DNA of 64,000 nucleotides from Takifugu bimaculatus (GCA_004026145.2 CP034976.1:3587296-3651295), one strand, 5' to 3'. Counted from the first letter of the stretch, positions 11,936 to 25,140 are shown. Made by a program: numbers and translations. The notes: a model not told the origin generated them from the sequence alone.

Positions 11936-14900
11936 ATCCATCAGTTTGCTCACCTGCTAATATTTGATACAATGCTATATAAAAATGATAGGTTCTAGTT
12001 GAAAGTTTTAACGTTAGAACACTGCTGTTACACACCACATAACCTTTAAAGGATGTAGATCTATAGGTTACAGTGTATGGACACTACATGTGTCCACCAG
12101 AATACTCTAATCGTAGTCTAATCTAGTCTTCAGTAGTATGTGATAAATGTTTCTGACAGCCTGTTGATGCAGCTACTGACGAAAAACACTTCTGAGCGTA
12201 TCTGAATGTGCTTTCTCATCTTAAGCTGCCAGATGTGAACTTGTCTTCATGTTAAGATTCCTAATTTTGGAGTCACTGTATTAAAAATATCAAATTAGGT
12301 CTCCTTCAAATAATAAATCATCTCTTTTTGCTTTTGTCATTCAGACTAAAAATGCCATTCAAGGGTAAGTGTGACGCTTTGGCGTCCTGTAATTTCTTTT
12401 AATCGTTTAATTGTGTTGGAACCTCGATGGTTACTGGGACAGACTGGAACATCTGCATCAGGTGTGCCACCCAGGCAGAAGCAGTGGCTCAGAGAAGAAC
12501 TTCCAAATGTGCGGAATGAGCCTTGGTTATCAGAATGCGACTCAAGGGTTTTCTACGTAACCTTCAACAGTCGGTAGTCTTAAAGGCTGAGCGGCGTACG
12601 TAGCAATTGCATCTTTGGGGTTGCAGCAAAATCTCCTGCTGGCATAGCCTGATAAGGGAGGTGGACACGCACCCTGCTATTTTCTTATCTCCAGGCCAAT
12701 ACCGAGCCTGACACGTGCAGGTCTGCATTATTAGCTTGACGGAAATATATCCTTTTGTTCAAGGACGTGATCAACACGGCAATCTCGGCCAAACTCCCGG
12801 ACGCTGTCATCAGCTGTAAGTGCGGGTGTCGGTGGGATGGTTGCAGCGGTTGCTCGGACTGTACGTGTGCAGGGAGGCAAATTGAAGAGGGAGTGACAAG
12901 ATAACACCCAACAACTGTAGAACAGGAACAGGTGCTCTCCTTCTGGCCTGGGGTTGGCGTTTGACATGAAATGATCGAGTGCGACGGCGCCAAATCCACA
13001 GAGGAACATGTCAGCGCGCCTGTATTTATTCACTTTAACTCCAAGGCAACGACTGGCCGGGTTATTATTTATCTGCAATCAGAACGGAACATCAATCAAA
13101 AACATGCAAAAAGAAAAAACCAGGCGGTCAGACCACAGCTACTGCAGCTGGGTGGTGACACCAGAACTATATCAGCTACTTATGCTAAAACAGCTGTTGC
13201 TCTTTTCATGAACCTGTGCACCTTTGATCCATATTGGGCCCTCAGGTGACCACGTTCATCTGTGATGGTGGAGATGGGCTGTATCCACCTCCATGCACCT
13301 CTGTCTGGATGAGCCCTGCTATGTTAGCATCTGTCAGTCTCCGTCACCAGTTTGCCTCTCAGTGCGATCATAATTTGCCAAATGATCATTACAGGAGATG
13401 AGAAAGTAGCGACTGAGACCGACAGCTCATTAGGGAACTGTTTACCGAGGCAATAAATCAGCTGAGAAGCCAAGTTTCCTCACAAGCTTACATCAAATCT
13501 GACTCCCTTTTAAAATCAAAATCCCCCGATGGCCGTTGGAATAGAAACAGATTCAGTTTAAGCCTTTTTATCCACTTATTATAGCATCAATGATGCAAAT
13601 CTCATTAAGATGTCAGAATTTGATTAAAATGGTGGCTTTTTTGAAGCTGGCACTGGACCCAGCATCTTCAAATAATCTTCAGTTACTGCGGCGATTCGAC
13701 CTTGACCTTGTTGCTGGAAGCATGCGCCACGCAGTGTTTCTCAACCTGCAGCCTTTACTTGAAAAGCACTGCTGGGTTTTTGGCAAATAACAGATTTCTG
13801 TGGTCAGCGACTGGACACGAGTGCAGGCCTTGATGAGCTCCGTCAGCCTGAAAGACCCTCTGATTGTGCAAAGGGGTGTTTGCAGAGGATCGAGGAAGCA
13901 TTGTGAATTTTAGATGACGGCATCAGCGACACATTTGTATCCGAGCAGCTGACATGGGATCAATGTTCAGACAATACAAAAGCTTTCATACGTTGCGGAA
14001 TCGGGGGTTTATGGTAGAAGCAGGTAGCAGTGGGGGTTTAGGAGGATAAGAGGATTAAAAAAATAGGATTTAGGGATAACAAAAGGTGAATGAAAAGAAT
14101 CTGTGCATTTCTTTTGTGGGGTGAGAAAGTGGAGATAACAGATACATCTGCACAATGACAGTAGAAAGAGATTTAAAAGAGCAGCGGCCGTTAGCGTGAT
14201 CATGCCGCCATTGTTAGCATGCAAAAATCGCTAAAAAGTGTCCGCATTTATTCCAAATTTCACAGTTGTCTTTTAATTATCGACAGAATTTGCCACGCAA
14301 TGTCAGTGCAATCAAGCAAAGACCTTTCACATGCCGTCCACGACTGGTTTTACGTGGCACGGTGTATTAATGTCTCAGAGCAACATTGTGTGGAGCCCTT
14401 TCCTCCCATTTTGCCCTCAGCATTGACCAGCATCACAGGAACATGCACAAACAAGCAACTCTAAGGTTATTTAAAGGACGGTGATCAATAATGCTCCTGT
14501 AACTCCTACTTAATCTCCATAATGAGCTTTATTGCAGCAATTAATCATGTCTTAGCAGCCGGTACCCAGACTCCCAGAAGAATGCTGGCAGTACAACGGC
14601 CCGACTGGTGCTGTCCTACGACTGGATTTGAGGAGATCCTGTCTGCAAAATAAAAACTGATGGACTAATAGAGCTTTGATTTTTACCGTATTCTTTGGAG
14701 TTTAGGTTTTTTTTAAAAGTTACGCTCTTTTTTGTTAACATTAAATGCCAATTTCCAGTTTAATATCTGTACTTTTGGGGCATTAACTTGTGGAAGACAA
14801 CAAAACAAAGTGATAAAAACACTATTTGGGATCCACTACGTTTGATCGTTGCATGTTCATCCCAGAGAGACTCGAAATAAATGAATAAATTAAGATCAAA

Positions 14901-15997
14901 GCTACAATTGCTTTTGCATAAGCCTTAACATTGAATGTGACTGTGATTGTTCACACCAAACAGTTTGGGGGTTTTGTTTTTGGCTTTTACTTTTGCTTTC
15001 TTTCTGCTGATACTCTATTAATAACCCCACTCTTCGTTTCATGTTTCATGTCTGACCATTCTGATGGGGGATTAGCTCGCACCTGCAAAGATCTACCCTT
15101 TCTATGTTTGAAAATATCTCCCCTTTGATTCCGATAAGGCTCTGCATTACACTTGTAAAATCTGATAAATTGATGGCACCAGCTGTGCTCGTGATCAAGG
15201 CTGTCTCCAAACAGGAACACAATTGTCTGCCTGAGGATGGAAAACAAGCAAGACGAGGGAGGCAGCAGCCAAGGGAGGCCGAGCTAGCCGACAAGACTCC
15301 ATGATGAATGATTCAGCTGCATTTAGAAAACTATTGATTCCATCCTGGACGTAATAGAGGGTGATGATGGCACAGAGGTGAATCCATTACTGGGTGGGAA
15401 GCTGCAGTCAGGTACGCACCAAGCTAATGCGTGTCTGTTCCCATATGTCAACACAGTGTTATAGGTAACTGGAGGGTGCAAGTGTGGTGTTAAAAAGCAG
15501 CAGCCTTCCCTCTTCGAGCTTAGGCGTAGGTTGGAGCCTCACTTGATGATCTCAGGAGAAGCGAAAACTCAAAGCAAACAGGAACAAAGACTGTATCTTT
15601 GCTCAGTCAATATTCTCTTTGCACCTGTCTGTGGTGGCTTTTTCTGTAGAGTGAAAGAACAGCAGATAAGTCAATCAATAATTCTTCAGGGAGAGCAGGG
15701 TGTCAGTGAACAAATAAGCACTCAGTGACAGGGTACAGAGCTTCAACACCTTCTTGATTTTACAGCTTAAAATGGAAGAGAGAAAAATACAAATGTAATA
15801 CCCTGCCAGGATTAGGTTAAATAACCTTTGTTGAAAAACACTGAGCACTCCTCTATATGCACAGATATTTGCAGATAAGCCTGGGAGTTGTTTTGCTTCA
15901 AGTGTGACTCTGAAAATGTGTTGTTTCCCACTCCACCCAGGTTTCTTTACACTTTTAAGCCCAACAAACACTTCCAGGTAACCTCAATAGTGAATCA
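11936..15997. other. Unique non-coding sequence
   Basis: No established gene. It holds the candidate micro-exon at 12345-12364. Several frames of about 90-115 codons at 12685-13249 overlap each other on both strands and show no domains. The rest is AT-rich single-copy DNA. Confidence 0.45.
12345..12364 (+). other. Candidate 20-nt micro-exon
   Basis: A strong acceptor (pyrimidine-rich CTCTTTTTGCTTTTGTCATTCAG ending at 12344; key part TTTTTGCTTTTGTCATTCAG) is followed by 20 nt (ACTAAAAATGCCATTCAAGG). A near-perfect donor GTAAGTGT follows at 12365. The 20-mer contains an ATG at 12352-12354, so it could be a start-codon exon or a phase-shifting micro-exon. Micro-exons of this size are known in vertebrate neural genes. 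No flanking exons could be assigned and no transcript evidence is available. Confidence 0.25.
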
Positions 15998-16190
15998 GTT
16001 CAATCTAGATCTGTTTATAAAGCATCTATTGCAACCAGGAACTTTAAAGTGATCCAGAACCTGGCCCACCACTGAGCCAAAGTGGGCAGGAAAGCCTACC
16101 TCTGAACAGGGAGAGACCTTGAGCAGGACCCGCCTCATATGAGAGACCCTAAAGGAGGAAGAGGAGAGAGGACAGGGAGGATAGACCAAA
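15998..16190 (-). mobile_element. LINE 3'-tail fragment (L2/Rex-like), copy 1
   Basis: The plus strand reads '...TTTATAAAGCATCTATTGCAACC...' and later 'AGACCTTGAGCAGGACCCGC' (about 16120). This matches the order of the better-preserved copy at 63284-63480 and of the fragments at 43668 and 52305. This family ends on the opposite strand with AATAAA and GATT repeats, so the element points to the minus strand. It is a truncated 3' end with no coding part. Class assignment is from memory of common teleost repeats. Confidence 0.55.
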
Positions 16191-16224
16191 GGGGCAGAAG
16201 AACAGGTGTTTACATTTAGTTTTC

Positions 16225-16450
16225 GCTTGTTCTTGACCACTTTACCCCTTTCGGGGTTGTGGGGAGGGTGAACATATAGGCGACAGCAGGGTATACCTCT
16301 GGCTGGGTTGCCAGTTCGTCGCTTTTGTGGGTTCGGTACCCTGCTCATAGGTATGTTGGCAGTTTCCATGTTTTGTCTGCATTGGGGCTTGAACTGAGAA
16401 CTCTCCGCTCCTCAGCCCAGTCCCCAACAGGTGGAGCTACCAAGGCCCAG
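16225..16450 (-). mobile_element. tRNA-derived SINE, copy 2
   Basis: On the minus strand an A-box-like TTGGTAGCTCCAC (16443-16431) is followed about 40 bp on by a B-box-like GTTCAAGCCCC (16394-16384). Next come a 'GTACCGAACCC' segment and an L2-like tail with 'GGCAACCCAGCCAGAGGTAT' and 'CCCCGAAAGGGGTAAAGTGG'. The order matches copy 1 at 1346-1560. It lies about 35 bp from a LINE tail of the same orientation. Confidence 0.7.
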
Positions 16451-16459
16451 ACACATACA

Positions 16460-18010
16460 TCATATATGATATCCTGAAAATATAGAGCTCAGGGGCCAGT
16501 GGGGCCAGAGGCTTTATACACGGTCAAATGATTACAAACCAACCAAAAGCAGGTTCACCTTGTCCAAAACACCAAACTTAAGATGATGGTATGCATCCTT
16601 CCAAAATGAGTGTCTGAACACGAAGGACTCTCTCCTCTTTATCTTAACATACAACCATCTGGCTGAAGGGGAGGTTATTTTTAAAATAAGCGTGGGGGGG
16701 CATATTTACAGCCATCAAATAATCAAACTGTCAACAAACATCCGTTACCTTCTAAAACTTGCACATATCTGTGTACTCATAATTGATTCCCGGTTATATC
16801 GTGAACGAAATGCCACTCAGATAAGTGAGTATTTCAGCACGGATGGTATGAAACCCTGACTGAGCTTTGATAGACTGTCACATCTTATCATGGCTTTGAA
16901 ACACAGAGAAGAAGGAATGGGGGGGGTAGAAGATGGGGGGAGAGACTCCCCACTCCTGAACCTCAAAAGGTGTTTCTGTGCAAAACATTTTCAAAGCACT
17001 CTATCTTGAAAATATCATTTTTAAATATATTTTCAGGTTATAGTGGAATTGCAAAGGATTAAATGCAACAGAGGTTAACAACAGACTTCAAATGACAAAC
17101 TTTTTGAGATTTTAAGAAAGTACAAGTTTGTGATGGGAACTTTCCCTACAAGCCACGCGGGGTGCAAACGTTTTTCACAAAGTAGGACAAGGCGGGAAGC
17201 ATTTCGAGTCAGAAAATTGTTTGGTAACCCCATTTCGGAACAAAACAGGGGATGCTGAGTAAATGCAGAGAGTGTGATCTGTGAAACGGGGAACTAGAAA
17301 AAGCACTAAAAACCCAACTGTCAAAGTCCCAAATGGCAAAAATAAAATCAAAAATAACAAAGGAGCATCCGTATCACGCACACACAGAACTTCTGTATGG
17401 AGGAAAATTGAATAAGAGTCACAAAATCACAAAAATAGAAGAAAAGCCTGAAAAGCACCTCAAATTCTCAGTGTGAGTTAAAAGCAGCAGAGGAGAAGCA
17501 GGTGGCATTTTAACAAGTATAATGTTTAAATGCCTGGAATAATGTGACGTGCTGTTTAACATTAGAGAGGTCCTGAAACGTGGCCACAACTGTGATCAGC
17601 GTCCGTTTTATTCCTTGTAAGAAGCAGTAGAGTCAGATCAGTGGAATCTGATTAATTGTGAACACGAAAGCACTCTAGGAGAACATCCAGCAGAGAAACT
17701 CGTAGTTCATATCAGATGTGTCACCTTCATCTTTTACCTAAAGCTGGACTCATCCACACTGGCAGAGTACTTTTTGGAAGACTACCCACACAGTCAATAT
17801 TTGTGCTTGCATCACTTTGGCTATGCCACCCTGCATTTACGTCACACAACACTATTTACGACAATGTCTACTTGCTAAAGTGCCATATAAACCTTTATCT
17901 TTGTGAAATATTGATTTGGAATTATATCAGAAAGAATAAAGCACAGAAACCTGTGGTTGCATTTCTAGAGACAAGACGCTACCTTGGCTTCACGTAACTT
18001 GAACCTTAAG
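16460..18010. other. Unique AT-rich non-coding sequence
   Basis: No gene or mobile element was recognised. There are G runs at about 16696 and 16921, and frames up to 93 codons without domains. Confidence 0.45.
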
Positions 18011-18018
18011 GTCTATAA

Positions 18019-18240
18019 GTGAGTTTCCACTGCAAGAACTACCGTTCCCGCATGTCTCCACTGCAGGAACCTCCCCCGAAGGGCCATTTACAAGAAATTT
18101 TACAGAGCCCAACCGAGTCCCTGGTCCAGGGTAGGTACTTGGATCGATCCTGGCAAAATCTAGGTTTATTCATCAATGATTGGCTAAACCTAGAGCCCAG
18201 TAGAAGCACAGCAGAGGCCACCTCTCCTCTCATAGCATCC
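18019..18240 (+). mobile_element. Possible DNA-transposon/MITE terminal fragment
   Basis: Two tandem related motifs (TTTCCACTGCAAGAAC at about 18024 and CTCCACTGCAGGAACC at about 18056) resemble termini of fish DNA transposons built on 'TTTCCACTGCAGGAACC' (from memory, superfamily uncertain). A mirrored end was not found. The 93-codon frame across it is probably fortuitous. Confidence 0.3.
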
Positions 18241-18499
18241 ATGTACATTAACCATCTGTCTTGCTGGGTAATATTCTATATTACCAACAACAAAAAGTAA
18301 CACATACAGCTAGAAGGGAACTAAAATAAAATACATAAAATAAAAGTCTGCACACTTTGTGGACCAGTAGGAAATCACATTCTCTTAAAATATTACACCA
18401 CCTCAGCTCCTTCCATGTTTACCTCCTTCCTAATTGTTGTTGTCTTTTATTATTTATGTTTTTGATGGATCACCTAGGTGAGATCACAAGCGGTCTTAT

Positions 18500-18985
18500 T
18501 CAACCCCTGGAATGATCCATTGGAATCAGGAGCACGGCTCTCAATTGGTTTATTTGAGTCTTTAACCACAGAATCTGTTGAATCAGCACCTGCCTTCATG
18601 TCATCAGGAGTTCCTCAGGGGTCAAGTATGGGACCACTACTGTTTAATCTGTACATGATTTGCCTAGAATGGATTAATCAGAAAGATCTAAGTATATGAG
18701 GTTGACATCCTGAACTCATAAACCCCAACATGGGTCTTGTCTGGCACGAAAACCGGACTGTGCTTTCAGTATGTCTGTGCCAAGCCTTTGTCTAATAATG
18801 TTCTGAGATCTTTAACATCTGTGACTGGTTTTAAATCCTTGTCATTGTCCTTGAATGTTCTCTCTGCAGTTCAGGTTGAAACTTACTGTGTTTTAATGCC
18901 TTTAATTTTTTTCATTCATTGTTATACACTGACTATAAAGCACGTCAGCTGCAATTGTGTCATACAAATTAATTTTACGTACCTG
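18500..18985 (+). pseudogene. LINE reverse-transcriptase fossil joined to its 3' tail
   Basis: The plus strand encodes SGVPQGSSMGPLLFNLYM at about 18601-18656, an unmistakable match to the conserved block of LINE reverse transcriptases around 'GVPQGS(I/V)LGPLLF'. About 30 upstream residues fit the preceding segment. The frame stops at 18697 with no YADD catalytic block. Sequence like an L2-type 3' end ('AAAGCAC..CAGCTGCAATTGTGT.ATACAAAT') follows at about 18938-18975. This implies an internal deletion of the rest of the ORF. The copy is dead; clade L2/Rex1 is inference. Confidence 0.7.
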
Positions 18986-21900
18986 CTGACTTACTATGCT
19001 ATTTGAGAAGTAAAGATCATTTCCTCGTGCAACTCCCTGTTGATTATGTCCACTTTTTGCAGGATAAAATACCTTTCAAGCTGCAAAATGTTCAGGGCAT
19101 GCTTGATGAGCAAAATGTGGAAGGCCCTGACGTTATGTTTGCTAGTCCCCAGTGCTTAATCCAATAGTGCAGCTGTTGACTATGGCTGCTCCCTGGACGT
19201 CCACAGAAAATTATAAAAAAGAAAATCATGTTGGTTTTTAATATGGTGCAGAATTACATGACAGAAATGTGTCCTGTCTGCCTTTGGTTTGTCTCTTTTT
19301 TATGCTCTGCTTTACAGGCAACATAATGGCCTGAGTTTGTGAAAGCTCTAGTCAAGGTACTGCAGCAAAAACACCCATCTCGTCAGCATGTTTAATGTAG
19401 TACTGATGACAATGTTTTCTTCACCCAGGATGCAGTAATTACAAATATAGCACATGAAAACATTGAAGGAGGTGTTGAAAGCTTTTGTCAGAAAGAAATG
19501 TTCTTTGAGAGCCACCATTTTTCAGACAGCAACTATTATAAACAGTAATGAAATTCAGAGGGCTAGCATGGTTCACTGACAAAGTGGGCACTGAAGGGTT
19601 TTAACCCTTTACACCAAGTTTATACACAAGAAAAATGTCTTTTGTTGCATTTTTTTCCTGCAAAAAATGTTGTTCTCTCAAAATATTCTTTGAAATTTAG
19701 TTCATAACTAAATAATTTAGCGATCTATTTTGATTTGGTTAATTATCTCTTTTTTTAATGTCTGTTGGCTCATCTTGACTCAAGCAAGTTTTGGAGGTGA
19801 AATTTGACTCCCTCCCAGCTTGCAACAGGTGCATTTCTCAGTAACACCTCAAGCAATGTACTCCAAGTACATTAGGAAGAAAAAAGGTGATTTTGAAGAA
19901 GAAAGGTGTCTTTGAACGTAGCGTGACTGATGATGCTGAATGAGCTGGTCTGGAGTGCTTCAGGGAAACGATCTGGGATTTTTACATGCAACCATCATTA
20001 GAGTATAAATAAGGGAAGAGAATATATCCATCTTTACTAGTTTATGAAAGCAGAAAATACATTAGTGCAAATAAATATTTGTTTCAGCTGACATAAATGT
20101 AGAAAAGTATTTGTGGACAGAACATCAGGTGTCATTCCGGGATAAGCGTAGAAACCCAAGGCTCCGGTTCCCAGAGCCTGATCAGTGTAGGACAGGTCAC
20201 ATGTTTGCTGCATGTGGGAGTCAGAACTTGTGGTAAAGAATAAAATATCAACGACCTTTATCTCCCCGGTTCAGGCTGCTGCCGCTGTTTTAGAGGGTAG
20301 GATTGTGTCTTGGTTCATTTGGAGGTTTTTCACAGACTTTGAGGCCCAATGAGGGATTTTCAAATATTACCACCCACACAAACATTGTTATTGTGGCGTC
20401 CATTCGGTAACTCACCTAAAGCTGGGCTTTTGTCCAAATACTAACGCTACTGTCTAACTCACACCGAAGTCCTCAGATCAGGACCAATCTTCCCTTCTAA
20501 CACTTTGATATGAAGAAAAGGTGATGTCATCATCAGGGTGTTTGGAGACTCCTTGTGCTGAAACTAAAGAGAAGCGAGGCCATTTGGAAGGCAGGAGGGC
20601 TCCCCCTGGTATTAGTCTGCCGTATGTACCAAAGTGCTGCTTCTGGGTCTTATCTCAGTTTTCTTTCTCTTCAAACAACAAAACTTTCTTGTGCTTCTGA
20701 CCTTCCAGGACAGACTCCGACAACCCACTTGAAAAATGAAAACGCAGGGATGTTGGTGACCCTCTCCAAATTTCCCAGTGCCGTTTGTGTGCAGCTTCAT
20801 AAAACGGGGCTTCATGTCACGACTTTGAAGTTTCCAACAATGTTGCTATCACAACCAGCTTTACTGAAAGGACACTGCAGTTGGGAGGAACCCTTATATT
20901 GTTGGCGTATGAGTACGACACGTGCAGGCAACAGGTGCGTGGGGAGCTATAGGAACATTTAGGTCCACTCTGTGTTTTACAGTCCAGGTGACGTTTCTGC
21001 AGAATCTTTTGATCATCCACGCAGTTCAAAGTCAAAGGTTAAGAATAACCTCTTGGTTAATGACCGATTTGTCCTTGAAACGTTGTGGATTTCATGGATG
21101 AAAGCATGTTTTTGTGATTCGGAACACTGACAGACAGATTGTCTTTGAACTTGGTATCCAACGTATCCAAAACGTCTTGCTGTTAATTATAGTAAAAAAA
21201 GAAAAGGAGGGGGGAGCTATAAATAACTCTCAACGCCATGGGAGGAGCTTTTGATGTTTTTTGTTTTACTTGCAACATTAAAGGCGAGTGTTTCGACTGC
21301 AACCCTGTGACGTCCTGCTCAGAGAGCGCCCTTCAACAAAGAACACCATCTTCCCTTCTCCCCTCCGGACCACCATCCGCCCTCCCCCTGCCAACACCCA
21401 ACTCCCCGTCATTCCCCACAGCGTGCCAGTTTTCCAGCTGCATAACGGAGTGCTCATAACCGAGTCCCCCAGTCACATGAAATCACAAACGTCAACCGTC
21501 ACATCACGTATTTATCTAGGAAAATGATTCTGACAGACCTCTGCTGGGCCTTGTTTATCCAGCATGCTGTTTCTGGTCTTTGTGCTTTAAAAAGCTCTAA
21601 AAGTTTAACTTTAAAAGTTTTTAACACATTGCAGATGTCCGCACAATTACATTACAGTCCTTAACCAAAGTCTTTGTCAAAGATCATATGAACAACGTTG
21701 ATGTACTTAAAGCAAAATTAAGTCGCAATGTTGCATAAGTTGGCAGATAAGCAAGAGCAAGACCAAATAATAGAAGTATTTTATCATAGGTGGTTTATAA
21801 AACCGCCCGGATTATTATCCTTTATCCTATAAACAGACTTGTGCTGCCTCTCCAAAGGTGTTGGGGAAGCATGTATCACTTTGTCCTGCAGGTCATGAAG

Positions 21901-23760
21901 AAGACTCGTGCAGAACTCTATGTTACGTAACAGAATATACCACCAAATCTAGTTTCTGCATGCAAACAATAAAACCTTACCCATCCTCTGACAGCATTTA
22001 CCTCAGAGCGAGATCTGTGACCTTTGCCCCGGCATCAAACCCGTTTTGGGGGAAACGGATCGTGTTCCACGCTGTATTGTTTTTTCCCATGTGCCTCCAG
22101 TTGCTGTGAGTCACAGTATGACCTGTCAGAGAGGGTTAGAGGGAAGTGAGCGGACCGCTGTCAGCTTCTCTACCCTGGGGCGGGTGAGGATCCACGCGCA
22201 TGTCAGCGGACATCTCCTCGTAGATGAAGGTTGCTGTCAATGTTGCGCATGACTGCTATGAAACGTTACACCTTAAATAACAAAGTAAACGATCCTCCTG
22301 AGATATTTTTTTTTTTTGCATTTATTTTAGTGAAAACCAGCAAAGTGTAGAACACAGCGCTGATGGAAGGTAAATAACATTTCCTGAGGGGGTGAGGTGG
22401 TGCAGAGAGAGAATAACTGTGGAAGTTACAATATAAAAATCACCCCTTTGAATTGCAAACATGTTATGGATGGCATCATGTATAGTATTAAATCTTGTCA
22501 ATAGAACAAAATGGTTTGATTAGGATATTGATCAGGGTGATTTCTGTGAAACTGGCGACCGTGTTCTGTGCATTAAGCTTTTACAGGTTTAGGCTCAACA
22601 ACAGCACCACAAATGTTTGTCTAAGACATGGAAATGCCAACATTAGCACGCTAACTGTCTTCCAATGCTTTGACTATTAACAGACTGACCATTTCTATGG
22701 CCTTTCAAAGCTGCTTAAAATAGTTGTACTTAAATGCATCAATTTCTAAAATTCTATTAATGTGCATGGCAGAAATGAATAAATAAAAAAATGACCAGGA
22801 GCAGAGCAGCTTTCCTGCTTTAAAAGGTTCTGAAGAACCTGTGAGATGAAATAAATGTTTTGAGAGGCACAAATCAGGTCGAAGCACCTCAAATGTCTTT
22901 TCAAAAATGAGAAAACCCCGCGAGTTGCTGTAAAATACTTAACTATAAAAGCAGTGCATTCACGGCCCTTTTAACACCCTCTCTGGGCACCAAACTGGAA
23001 TCAAAAGTCACTCAGAGCAAAGGTCCAGCTTCCTCTCTTGAAAGCTCCTAGGAACCAAGTTGTTAATGGTAGATCTTTGTATGTAAGAGAGCACTTCCCT
23101 GAGTAGTGCCTATTACTCTCTGCATGAATTGACATGGCTAATGAGGAAATTAGGGTTTTATTAATTCACCCAGAGGACTGGATGAGGGAAAAGGAGGGGA
23201 GGAGGGGACACCATCTTTGATTTAAAGGTTAATGCGGAGGGGAGTGCAGGGGCACAGGGAGCGGTCCTGACAATATTTTGATGCTCCTGAACGTGAGTCA
23301 GCTGTTCCGCTACAGGTGCAGTCTTGGCAAAAGACAGAGGAGAGGGAGATGAAGTGGCAGGCACGTTTTGGTCGGCCTGGGACTCAGGGACAGGCAATTA
23401 AGAACGTTAGCTTCATCAGTAATGCCAGCAGCTACGGACGGCCACGCATCCCATCCTAAGAGGACCTCGGAGTGTGCGCATGCCGGGCTCAGGAGGATAA
23501 AGAGCTCAGCACCAGACTCTGACATGGTCAAGATGGTGGAGCAGCGGGCAGATGGGCCTCCTGGTGCATGCTGCACTCTGGGACTGACCTCTTCCTCCAG
23601 GTGACCTCCTGGTGCCATGCTGGTGACCTTCTCACCTTCCCAATCGATGGTAAGAATCACTGCAAAACAAGTTTATGATTATGAAAGATTATGAGGAAAT
23701 ATTCTTTTTGTTTTCTTGATCAGTATCTTTAAAGTTTTTAATCTACCAAATCAGATAGGA
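18986..23760. other. Unique non-coding sequence
   Basis: No gene was recognised. A 135-codon frame at 20555-20962 and a 116-codon minus frame at 23310-23660 have no domains and overlap frames on the other strand. A T run lies at 22306-22317. A segment at 23564-23600 recurs at 26302-26336. Confidence 0.45.
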
Positions 23761-23764
23761 AACA

Positions 23765-25140
23765 AAGTAATTTGGTTTACACTTTACAATAAACATCAGT
23801 CATAAACAGTTAATTCATAAATAGTTGTAAGAAGATAATTAATGTTGTCAAGGAGAGAATTTACCAAAAACAAATGGTATATAAATGTCTGTTTATGAGT
23901 GATAAACAATCCAATTCACCATTAAGCATTTGTTAGACTACGTATTTAAAACCCCGTTATAGACCTTTTATAAACTGAAAGTATTCAATAAGCAGTGTGT
24001 AAAACATGTATTAATAATAAATATGCAGTAAAATCTGATTTTTTTTAAAAAAAAAACCATAATTAATAAATACTTTGTAAATATTGTGTTACTGAATGGT
24101 CATTTTAAAGTTGGAACTGGCTTATTAAATCTTTACTGATTAAATTGTATATAGTTAATAATAGTTTCCTTTCAACATTATTTGGGTGGTTATTGCAAAG
24201 TTTGAATGCTGAGCACCCAGAATTATCTTAAAACATATTTCAGAAATTATTTTAAATTCAATAATATACATTTAAACTGAAATGAATAATGTGTGCTCCT
24301 GTTTGCATACCGTTAGTGAAGAAAAGGAAGAGGACCCATCGGAAACCGATGCTAACTAGCTACACAACGATGCTCAAAAACAGCATGAAACGCATCCAGA
24401 CCTGAGACGGTTCCCAACACTAATTCAATCAACCTACTAACCAGAAAGAGAAGAAAGGTTCAGGCAGACAGTCGTGGTCAGGGACAGGTGGGGGATCAGA
24501 TCAGCCGACAGAGACAGGAGCAGGCTGGCTGGGCACCAGGTGTGCATAGGACTGCATACAGGTGAACGGCGGGTGTGGCTAAATGGCGAGTGTGGTGAAT
24601 GACACAGACCACCTGATCTGCACATGGCAAATCTCAAAGAACACCCGACTCAGCCCAACCTGGAATCATCGACCCATTTCATCAGTAAATAACCTTTTTA
24701 ACCATATTCATGAACCGACGACCCTCCCAATCAACTCCAGGCCAACAGACCGACCTCCTGACACACAATAATGGATAAATAACCTCACCTAATAATAAAG
24801 AAAAGTCAGGAAGTAAATGAAAATAACTGAAACTAAAGAGTGTTTTGGTGAAATAAAAGTTAAATTATATTGGGTCTTACTAGATATTTAATATCAATAG
24901 ATGTTTTATACACGTTTATTGCATGCGTACAAAATAGGAAGACTACTTTTAAAAATTATTATAAATTATTTTTGAATAATATCAACTATCAATTGTCAGT
25001 ATATATTTTTTTTTAATAATTAGAGGTGTAAAGATCCTTTGTTCACAATAAAGTTACTGCTTAACAATGTTTAAAAAAAATGACTTATAGAACATTTATA
25101 AACCGTTTGTAACCATAGCTACCCGTAGTTTGTTATAACC
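23765..25140 (+). repeat. AT-rich block with MITE-like ends
   Basis: It opens with 'TTTACACTTTACAATAAAC' (about 23777), a start resembling a common class of teleost AT-rich non-autonomous DNA elements. It contains many TTTATAAA/ATTAAT words, and similar 'TATAAACCGTTTGTAACC' words close it at about 25096-25115. A GC-richer insert (about 24300-24780) interrupts it. Exact termini and target-site duplication could not be fixed, so the boundaries are tentative. Confidence 0.3.

Noticed and set aside
24440..24600. GC-richer stretch with 'CCAGGTGTGCATAGGACTGC', vaguely like a fish LTR
   Set aside because: No TATA, poly(A) signal or LTR ends could be placed.
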